Source: Fibrobacteraceae bacterium
Lineage (GTDB): Bacteria > Fibrobacterota > Fibrobacteria > Fibrobacterales > Fibrobacteraceae
Assembly (NCBI GenBank): GCA_021443045.1
Contig: JABUUT010000009.1
Location: forward strand, 37,602 to 58,231
Direction: 5' to 3'
Length of the DNA: 20,630 nucleotides
In this document: one piece after another, positions 15,273 to 20,630 of the stretch
Layout of the letters: each line of letters opens with the position of its first letter
Position numbering within the stretch: the first letter of the stretch is position 1
Made by a program: the position numbers and the translations under genes
Notes under the pieces: model-generated
The model's database searches: none
What the model saw: the letters and a program-made list of their open reading frames with translations, nothing else
What the model was told of the DNA's origin: nothing

Positions 15273-16849
15273 TGGATAAAAGCAAGTATTCCTGCTCCAT
15301 TATTATTATCGCATACAATTCCTGCGATTTTATTCCCGCGTGCCTAAAGTCTATTCGCGATGCCGTAGAAGGGATTGATGCCCAAATCATAGTGATGGAC
15401 AATGGTTCCAAAGAGCCTATTTTGCCAGAAATCAAGAGCTTTTTTCCCGAGGTTTTGTGGCTGGATTCTAAAGAAAATTTGGGATTTGGTAAGGGTTGCA
15501 ATTTGGCAGAAAAATCTGCTGTAAAGCCCTACTTGTTTTTTATAAACCCCGATACTGTTATTTCTAAAGATGCCTTTGTAAAAATGCTAGACTTTATGAC
15601 GGAGCATCCCGATGCAGGCACCGTGGGTTGTCGCATTCTCAATGAAGACGGTTCCATTCAATGGGCTTGCCGTCGCTCATTTCCAACACCCATATCCGCC
15701 ATTTCAAAAACCATAGGTCTTGCTCACTTGTTCCCTAAAAACAAAATGTTGGCTTCTTACAACATGACCTATGCCGACCCCGATCAAGAAATTGAGGTCG
15801 ATGCCATTAGTGGTTCTTTTTTCTGCATCAATCGGGAACTTTTTGAAAAACTGAATGGCTTTGATGAAGACTACTTTATGTATGGCGAAGACTTGGATTT
15901 ATGCTTTAGAACCAAGTCGGCAGGATACAGGAATTACTATACCCCAGCCACAAACATTTTGCATTTTAAAGGCCAAAGTTGTAGAACCCGCCGTTGGAAG
16001 TCTTATGTGGACTTTTACCAGGCCATGCTCATATTTGTAAAAAAACACAAGAAACTTTATGTGGTGCCCTATTTTTTAGTTTCTTTTGGAGTGTTTTTTG
16101 CAGCCTTGGTTGGCATGTTTTCTAGGCTTATGCCAAAGTTCTGGAAAATCTTTATCGATCTTTTTGTAATGCTTGTGGTAGCTTCGGCTACCTACATTGG
16201 GTTGGAACACTTGGAAGGCAGAGAATACGCCCCCCAAATGGTAGATGGCATTCCCTTTGTGGCTATATCTCTTGTTAATGTGATATTCTTGATTTTTAGC
16301 GGGGAGTACGCTTCGTCCAGTTTGCAGGGGCGTAATTTTTTCACTTACCTAATGCCGTTGAATATTTTGGCCATAGGGCTCTTTTGTTTTTTTTGGAATC
16401 TTTGGCCGTTATACATGGTGCTTGCCGTTCTCAACCCTCTTTGCCTAATTGTCTGGCGGCGGGTGGCATTTTGGATAAATTATTTTTATCGTATATTTGC
16501 AAAAAAGCGCCACCGTTCCATTTTGCTGGGTGGGTCTGAAGATTCCCTACAAAGCTGGTTTGACCGCTACAATGTTATTCCGGGAGTTGAGATTCTGGGA
16601 TGTGTCAGCAACAAACCAGAAAATGTCAGTGCCGAGAACCGTCTTCATCTTTTAGGAAACTTGTCGGAGATGGAATCTATTTGCAATAGAACGGGCTGCC
16701 GTGAATTGCTGATTGTGTCCAATTTCTCTGGTTACAGCGAACCCTACGATATTGAATGGCTTGAAAAACTGAAACTGAAGGTGTATTTGCTCATTGGAAA
16801 TGGCCAAAATGGTGATTTTGCCCTTGTAAACCTTAAATATTTACATTAG
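15272..16849 (+). CDS. Fusion: WbbL-type GT2 plus WbaP/WcaJ-type N-terminal half
   Basis: Residues 1-260 form a rhamnosyltransferase-like (WbbL-type) GT2: IIIIAYNSCDF, VMDNGS, NLGFGKGCN, FINPDT, and the acceptor-side GFDEDYFMYGEDLDLCFR. Residues about 263-405 hold some five membrane helices. Residues about 410-525 look like the Rossmann-type CoA_binding_3 domain of polyprenyl sugar-phosphate transferases: RSILLGGSEDSLQSW, GVEILGCVSN, LHLLGNLSEMES, CRELLIVSNF. The C-terminal catalytic sugar-phosphate transferase domain of WbaP/WcaJ is absent: the frame stops soon after, at 16849. So this is a GT2 on a membrane-bound scaffold, not a priming enzyme. A role in O-antigen, capsule or protein-glycan assembly fits the neighbours. 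Domain boundaries are estimated by eye. Confidence 0.8.
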   Translation: MDKSKYSCSIIIIAYNSCDFIPACLKSIRDAVEGIDAQIIVMDNGSKEPILPEIKSFFPEVLWLDSKENLGFGKGCNLAEKSAVKPYLFFINPDTVISKDAFVKMLDFMTEHPDAGTVGCRILNEDGSIQWACRRSFPTPISAISKTIGLAHLFPKNKMLASYNMTYADPDQEIEVDAISGSFFCINRELFEKLNGFDEDYFMYGEDLDLCFRTKSAGYRNYYTPATNILHFKGQSCRTRRWKSYVDFYQAMLIFVKKHKKLYVVPYFLVSFGVFFAALVGMFSRLMPKFWKIFIDLFVMLVVASATYIGLEHLEGREYAPQMVDGIPFVAISLVNVIFLIFSGEYASSSLQGRNFFTYLMPLNILAIGLFCFFWNLWPLYMVLAVLNPLCLIVWRRVAFWINYFYRIFAKKRHRSILLGGSEDSLQSWFDRYNVIPGVEILGCVSNKPENVSAENRLHLLGNLSEMESICNRTGCRELLIVSNFSGYSEPYDIEWLEKLKLKVYLLIGNGQNGDFALVNLKYLH

Positions 16850-16910
16850 CCACCTCTCTTTTTTAAAAAACTAAGTTATTTTTATCTAAGTACTTGATTT
16901 TTAAGGTCTT

Positions 16911-17168
16911 ATGTTTGATACGAATCTTTTAGATATTCTTTGCTGTCCCGAAACCCGGGGCTCTTTAAAAATGGTCGATGCAGTCATGTTGTCTGCGTTA
17001 AATCAGGCCATTGCTGCTGGTTCCTTGACTAATGTTGCCGGCGAGAAAATTACAGAACCTTTTGAAGAAGCCCTTGTTACGGAAGATGGCTCCCGAATTT
17101 ATCCGATTCGTGAAGGCATTCCTGTTTTGTTGGCTGATGAAGGTGTTCTTCTACCATTGGGGGCATAA
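16911..17168 (+). CDS. Trm112/YcaR-like small protein (CPET variant)
   Basis: This 85-aa protein opens with LLDILCCPETRGSL and ends with RIYPIREGIPVLL, the two hallmarks of the UPF0434/Trm112p-like family. The usual CPxC zinc knuckle is broken: Cys12 is kept but its partner is Thr15, and no second CxxC is present. Between the halves sits an extra segment (about 25-50, SALNQAIAAGSLTN). Trm112 proteins act as small activators of methyltransferases in eukaryotes and archaea; the bacterial role is unclear. AAGG upstream of ATG 16911 is a modest ribosome-binding site. The stop is immediately followed by the next ATG, so it is coupled to the acidic TPR gene. The 61-nt gap before it is AT-rich, without a clear terminator. 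Confidence 0.8.
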   Translation: MFDTNLLDILCCPETRGSLKMVDAVMLSALNQAIAAGSLTNVAGEKITEPFEEALVTEDGSRIYPIREGIPVLLADEGVLLPLGA

Positions 17169-19241
17169 ATGGCTGTATCCTTGGAATCCTTGAAAAAGAC
17201 TATTGGCAAGAAGAAATCCAACTCCATGGCTTTTGCCTGGTTGGCCGACTTGGAACGTGAATCTGGTGATTTGGACTTGGCTTTGCAGCGTGTAGATGGT
17301 GGTCTCACTTTGTACCCCAATGATGTCGCTGCCAGACTGGTGCGTGCCAAAATTCTTTTTCAGAAAGAATTGTACGAAGATTGCATTACTGAATGTGGAA
17401 AGGTTTTAGAATGCGATCCTTTGTGCTTGTCGGCCCAAAAGTGGATGGGCGACGCCTATGACAAGTTGGAAAATGTCAATGAACGCAATAAGTGTTACCG
17501 TTGTGTTCACTACATGGATCCTTTGGATACATTCTGGAAGGATGAATATGACAATGTGGTTGAGAACACCTCTTCTGACGAGGCTCAGACTGTGGTTTCT
17601 GAGGGTGATTTTGTAATGCCAGGCCTTGCTGAAGCTTCTCAGGAAACTTCAGATGATCAGCTTGATTTTGGCAACATTGATTTTAATGACAGTTCTTCTG
17701 ATGAAGCACCCTTGTTTGACAAGTCTGTGGAAAATGCAGCCCTTGATTCTGACGACGACTTTACCTTGGAAAGTATTGCACCCACTCCGGCAGAACCAGA
17801 AGACAACTTTGTGTCTCCATTTAGCAGTTCCTTTGCCGAACAGTTGGAAACTCCAGAGGAGCCTGCTTCTCCTGTTGAAGAAATGGTGGAAGAAACCGAA
17901 GAAAATGACGAAGACCCCTTTGCCGCTTTCGCTGCCTTTGATACAAGTGGCGATGCCAATGATGAAGCGGAAATGAGTGACCTGCAGGCTTCCTTGGATT
18001 CTGTAATGGCCTCTTTGGAAAACGGCGATGACAATCAGGACGAATTCCCCGCTGAGGAAGACATTTCCGGTAACGACGTGGCTTCGGCTTTGGCTGGTGT
18101 GTTCGGTGTGGATGATGACCTGGAACCTGAGGAAGGTCCAGAAGACGAAGCTTCTCCATTTGCCAATTTGGATATTCCAACCAGCATTGAAGACGAGGAC
18201 AAACCTGTAGTTGAAGATAAGCCGAAGGTTGAAGACTTTGATAAGCCCGTTAGCGTGGACACAGCCTTTAGCTCCATTTTTGGAGATGACGAATTTCCCG
18301 AGGAAAAAACTCAGTCTTCCGGACTTTTTGAAAAATCTGCTGAAAGCTTTGAACTTGAACCAGAAGCAGAGGCTCCGGCACCTAAACCGTCCGTTGCTGA
18401 AGATAAACCACTGAGTGTGGATAGTGCTTTTGATTCCATTTTCGGAGAAGATGAAGTTCCTGAAGAAAAGCCCAAGGCTGAAGAAGCCGATAAGCCTCTT
18501 AGCGTAGATACGGCATTCAACTCCATCTTTGGTGAAGATGAGTTTCCTGAAGAAAAACTGGACGCACCAGCAGCCCAGGAACAACCTGTGGTGCAGGAAG
18601 TGGCTGCTTCTTTAGTGGATCAGGTGACCCAGGCTGAAGATGAATTAACTCTTCCTCCTACGGTGGAAGAAACTTCCATGACTAGTGAAGTGGATGGAGC
18701 ATTCTCTTCCATGTTTGGTAATGAGGACGAACTTCCGACAAATACTCCTGTAATAGAAAAGTCCATTCCCAATGCTTTTGAGAATGACTTGGGCAAGTCT
18801 TTTGATAATTTGTTCGGAGAAAGTGAAGAACCTTTGAATGACAAGCATGCATCTTCCGCCCCCTCCGCAAGTTTAGATTCCTTGGAAACTGAAGTGGACG
18901 GCGCTTTTAAGGGGCTCTTTTCCCTTGATGATGACACCCCGGAAGAAAAGGATGCGCCTACTTCCAACAAGGGCGTTGATTTTCTGATGTCTGGCGATTC
19001 TGACGATGAAGTTTCCGATGGATTGTTAAAAGACCCCACGGCACCTTTAGATCGAGGCTCTCCCGATATTGATGAGCGCTTGAATACCCGCACTCTTGCC
19101 GAAATTTATTTTGAACAGGGGCTGTATACCAAAGCTTTGGAAATCTATCAGGATTTAGCTTCTAAAGAACCTGGCAATCAGGAAATTCTGAATCGCTTGG
19201 CTCAAGTAGAAAGACTTTGCCGTGAAAAATTCGGAGGCTAA
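17169..19241 (+). CDS. Acidic TPR protein with repeated AFxSIFG motif
   Basis: This 690-aa protein has no signal peptide or membrane helix and should be cytosolic. Residues 1-125 form TPR-like helical pairs (FAWLADLERESGDLDLAL, then AKILFQKELYEDCI). Residues about 130-630 are strongly acidic, rich in Glu, Asp, Ser and Pro, and predicted to be disordered. Residues 633-690 are a further TPR unit (TLAEIYFEQGLYTKALEIYQ). Inside the acidic part a short motif recurs about seven times (listed separately). I do not recognise a named family; the layout loosely recalls FimV/TspA, acidic TPR proteins tied to type IV pili, but LysM and membrane parts are absent. It abuts the Trm112-like gene and lies 5 nt before a PilT-like ATPase, so a pilus-linked scaffold is inferred. 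Confidence 0.75.
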   Translation: MAVSLESLKKTIGKKKSNSMAFAWLADLERESGDLDLALQRVDGGLTLYPNDVAARLVRAKILFQKELYEDCITECGKVLECDPLCLSAQKWMGDAYDKLENVNERNKCYRCVHYMDPLDTFWKDEYDNVVENTSSDEAQTVVSEGDFVMPGLAEASQETSDDQLDFGNIDFNDSSSDEAPLFDKSVENAALDSDDDFTLESIAPTPAEPEDNFVSPFSSSFAEQLETPEEPASPVEEMVEETEENDEDPFAAFAAFDTSGDANDEAEMSDLQASLDSVMASLENGDDNQDEFPAEEDISGNDVASALAGVFGVDDDLEPEEGPEDEASPFANLDIPTSIEDEDKPVVEDKPKVEDFDKPVSVDTAFSSIFGDDEFPEEKTQSSGLFEKSAESFELEPEAEAPAPKPSVAEDKPLSVDSAFDSIFGEDEVPEEKPKAEEADKPLSVDTAFNSIFGEDEFPEEKLDAPAAQEQPVVQEVAASLVDQVTQAEDELTLPPTVEETSMTSEVDGAFSSMFGNEDELPTNTPVIEKSIPNAFENDLGKSFDNLFGESEEPLNDKHASSAPSASLDSLETEVDGAFKGLFSLDDDTPEEKDAPTSNKGVDFLMSGDSDDEVSDGLLKDPTAPLDRGSPDIDERLNTRTLAEIYFEQGLYTKALEIYQDLASKEPGNQEILNRLAQVERLCREKFGG
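18075..18935 (+). repeat. Protein-level repeat array: AFxSIFGxDE-PEE motif, about seven copies
   Basis: Three close copies read DKPVSVDTAFSSIFGDDEF, DKPLSVDSAFDSIFGEDEV and DKPLSVDTAFNSIFGEDEF, starting at codons 358, 412 and 441 (bases 18240, 18402, 18489), each followed by PEEK. Looser copies are VASALAGVFGVDDDLEPEE (from 18078), EVDGAFSSMFGNEDELP (18687), LGKSFDNLFGESEEP (18789) and EVDGAFKGLFSLDDDTPEE (18891). Spacing is irregular and codon choice differs between copies, so the array is old and kept at protein level. The core is a Phe/aliphatic cluster inside an acidic disordered region, as expected for repeated short binding motifs. Confidence 0.75.
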
Positions 19242-19246
19242 TTTTT

Positions 19247-20353
19247 ATGGCTGATCAACTTCGCATTGAACATCTTTTACGCAAAATGGTGGAAACAAAA
19301 GCTTCCGACTTGCACCTTCGTGTGGGCGTTCCTCCTGTTTTCCGCATTAATGGTTTGCTTCAGCGTCTTTTTACCGAAACTCGAATTGATCCGGTGATGA
19401 TGGATTCCTTTTTGGATGACATTATGAATCGCGAACAAAAGATGCGTTTTGAAAAAGACAAGGAATGTGACTTTGCCGTTGGCGCTCGCGATATGGGTCG
19501 TTTCCGTGTAAACGTGTTCCGCCAGCGGGGTTCTATTGCTGTTGTGATTCGTCATATTAAGGCTAAAATTCCGGCTTTTGAGGAATTGCATCTGCCAGAA
19601 ATTGTCAGAGATTTGGCTTTGACCAAGCGAGGTCTTGTGCTTGTTACAGGAACGACTGGTTCTGGTAAGTCTACTACACTTGCATCCATGATTGATCACA
19701 TTAACCAAAATGAATCGGTGAATGTAATTACCGTAGAAGACCCAATTGAATATTTGTATCGCGATAACAAGGCCATTATTTCGCAGCGTGAAATTGGTGT
19801 GGACACCCTTTCTTATGCCAATGCTTTGCGTGCGGCCCTTCGTCAGGATCCTGATGTTTTGCTGGTTGGTGAAATTCGTGATTTGGAAACCATGCAGATT
19901 GCCATGACTGCTGCTGATACGGGGCACATGGTTTTTGCCACAATCCATACCACCAATGCAACGGAGACCATTCATCGCGTGCTTTCCATGTATCCTCCTC
20001 ACCAGCACGACGAAGTTCGTTTGCTGTTGGCAGAAGTGTTGGCGGGAATTATTTCTCTTCGCTTGTTACCAACAAAGGATGGTAAGGGACGTGTTCCTGC
20101 TTCTGAAATTTTAGTGAATACAGGTGCCATTAAGGAATACATACAAGATAAGGATAAAATTGATATGGTGGAACAGGCTGTTGCCGAAGGCCATATTCAA
20201 TATCATAGCCAAACATTTGACCAGTCCCTTTTGGAACTTTACACCACAGATCAGATTTCGTTGGATGTGGCTATGAATGCGGCTACCAATCCGGATGACT
20301 TTGACCTTAAAATCAGGGGCATCTCTGGAACTTCTGAACGCGGCTGGATGTAA
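19247..20353 (+). CDS. PilT/PilU-family type IV pilus motor ATPase
   Basis: This 368-aa hexameric-type ATPase has the full set of motifs: N-terminal PAS-like domain with ASDLHLRVGVPPVFRING, Walker A GTTGSGKST (135-143, Lys141), Asp box TVEDPIEY (Glu164, Asp165), Walker B LLVGEIRD (Glu209), and the His box TGHMVFATIHT (His227, His234). Such ATPases drive pilus retraction. The tail, with TFDQSLLELY and ISLDVAMNAATNPDDF, is closer to my memory of PilU than of PilT, while the core is PilT-like; the paralogue cannot be settled here. GGAGG at 19233-19237 lies 9 nt before ATG 19247. No other pilus gene is in the window. It is the last gene, after which no intrinsic terminator is seen. Confidence 0.92.
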   Translation: MADQLRIEHLLRKMVETKASDLHLRVGVPPVFRINGLLQRLFTETRIDPVMMDSFLDDIMNREQKMRFEKDKECDFAVGARDMGRFRVNVFRQRGSIAVVIRHIKAKIPAFEELHLPEIVRDLALTKRGLVLVTGTTGSGKSTTLASMIDHINQNESVNVITVEDPIEYLYRDNKAIISQREIGVDTLSYANALRAALRQDPDVLLVGEIRDLETMQIAMTAADTGHMVFATIHTTNATETIHRVLSMYPPHQHDEVRLLLAEVLAGIISLRLLPTKDGKGRVPASEILVNTGAIKEYIQDKDKIDMVEQAVAEGHIQYHSQTFDQSLLELYTTDQISLDVAMNAATNPDDFDLKIRGISGTSERGWM

Positions 20354-20407
20354 AATTCTTTTCTCCATCGGCTCAATCCATGTTTTATTCCATATCGGTT
20401 TAACTTC

Positions 20408-20454
20408 AGGCTTAGTCATCCTGAACGGCACACGCTGTGAAGGATCCAGAGAAT
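20408..20454 (+). repeat. 47-nt intergenic repeat, copy A
   Basis: Starting AGGCTTAGTCATCCTGAACG and ending CCAGAGAAT, this matches 20492-20538 with about three differences. It contains an imperfect palindrome: TCCT and ACGGC on the left face GCTGT and AGGA on the right around ACAC. One of the differences from copy B is in the stem (CTG here, CCG there), where a G-U pair replaces a G-C pair. Confidence 0.75.
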
Positions 20455-20491
20455 GTGGTAACAATTATAAATGGTTAATGTTTAGTGATTA

Positions 20492-20538
20492 AGGCTTTGT
20501 CATCCTGAACGGCACACGCCGTGAAGGATCCACAGAAT
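20492..20538 (+). repeat. 47-nt intergenic repeat, copy B
   Basis: This is the second copy, starting 84 nt after copy A, in the same orientation. Its palindrome (ACGGC-ACAC-GCCGT flanked by TCCT and AGGA) is better formed than in copy A. The pattern GTCATCCTGA...AAGGATCC resembles intergenic repeats I associate with Fibrobacter and related genomes. Confidence 0.75.
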
Positions 20539-20556
20539 ATCCATATAAATACCAAT

Positions 20557-20618
20557 CACTGATAACCGACTACTGACTACTGACAACCATACAGGTTCGG
20601 AGGCTTTGCCTCCTAGAG
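20557..20618 (+). repeat. Intergenic repeat module, second copy (CTGA string plus hairpin)
   Basis: A CTGA-type string (20557-20588) is followed by CAGGTTC (20592-20598), a perfect 6-bp stem GGAGGC-TTT-GCCTCC (20599-20613) and CTAGAG (20613-20618). The order of parts equals that at 1-52, with a different stem and loop. Confidence 0.6.
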
Positions 20619-20630
20619 GTGTGGGCTATG

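Larger units (their letters stand above)
20354..20630. other. Gene-free end of window with repeat copies
   Basis: This stretch of 277 nt contains no credible open frame. It holds two copies of a 47-nt repeat (20408-20454 and 20492-20538) and the CTGA-string-plus-hairpin module at 20557-20618. Between the 47-nt copies, ATGGTTAATG resembles the reverse complement of CATTAACCAT at 6372-6381, so some of the same small elements were also present upstream of ribD. No intrinsic terminator with a T-tract is seen after the PilT-like gene. Confidence 0.6.

Noticed and set aside
16850..16910. Terminator after the fusion glycosyltransferase
   Set aside because: CTTTTTTAAAAAAC is a self-complementary A/T run without a GC stem or loop, so termination is not supported.
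17649..18584. 311-codon open frame on the minus strand inside the acidic TPR gene
   Set aside because: It is the mirror of a Glu/Asp-rich reading frame (giving Phe-rich sequence), has no ribosome-binding site and no family features.
19277..20008. 243-codon minus-strand frame opposite the PilT-like gene
   Set aside because: The plus strand holds an unmistakable ATPase here; the antisense product has no recognisable motif.
20408..20618. CRISPR-like array
   Set aside because: Only two copies of the 47-nt repeat exist, spacing is not regular, and no cas gene is present.

Overview
The window reads as chromosomal DNA of a didermic (Gram-negative) bacterium of the Fibrobacterota/Bacteroidota (FCB) neighbourhood, most likely a Fibrobacter-like organism. 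Reasons: GC content looks close to 45-48 %; exported proteins carry lamin-tail and FlgD-like C-terminal domains; a very long DUF2723 (TMEM260-type) membrane protein is present; and the gaps between transcription units hold short modular repeats of a kind I associate with Fibrobacter. The assignment is inference; no rRNA or species-specific marker is present. All supported genes lie on the + strand.

Layout. (1) 1-212: intergenic repeats and hairpins. (2) 213-974: a Nif3/YbgI-type protein, apparently monocistronic. (3) 1184-6061: a tightly packed five-gene envelope operon: M23 peptidase with a membrane anchor, exported lamin-tail-domain protein, barrel-like exported protein, membrane protein with three PAS-like domains and no output domain, and a rhodanese-domain lipoprotein. 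It ends at a clear Rho-independent terminator at 6178-6204. (4) 6062-6443: a gene-free stretch with a 21-bp direct repeat, hairpins and repeat debris. (5) 6444-10517: riboflavin genes ribD, ribE, ribBA, ribH and nusB. A spacer of about 150 nt with competing hairpins separates ribD from ribE; from ribE on the genes overlap or nearly touch. (6) 10520-16849: the same run continues into an envelope-glycosylation block: a 1022-aa GT-C-type DUF2723/TMEM260-like protein, a GtrB-like polyprenyl-phosphate glycosyltransferase, a Dpm1-like polyprenyl-phosphate mannose synthase, and an unusual fusion of a WbbL-type GT2 domain to the membrane and nucleotide-binding-like half of a WbaP/WcaJ-type sugar-phosphate transferase. 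(7) 16911-20353: a Trm112/YcaR-like mini protein, a 690-aa acidic TPR protein with about seven copies of a short aromatic-acidic motif, and a PilT/PilU-family motor ATPase. (8) 20354-20630: gene-free, with a 47-nt repeat present twice and a second copy of the hairpin module seen at the window start.

How the genes fit together. The rib genes cover the pathway from GTP and ribulose-5-phosphate to riboflavin, apart from the dephosphorylation step. The glycosyltransferase block has the logic of a lipid-linked sugar route: Dpm1 would make polyprenyl-phosphate-mannose, which a GT-C enzyme could transfer to exported proteins. The last three genes suggest a type IV pilus or twitching function, with the acidic TPR protein as a possible scaffold or regulator next to the retraction-type ATPase. 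The most novel-looking items are the GT2-WbaP-N fusion, the repetitive acidic TPR protein, the five-gene envelope operon, and the repeated hairpin module whose stem changes while its flanks stay fixed.
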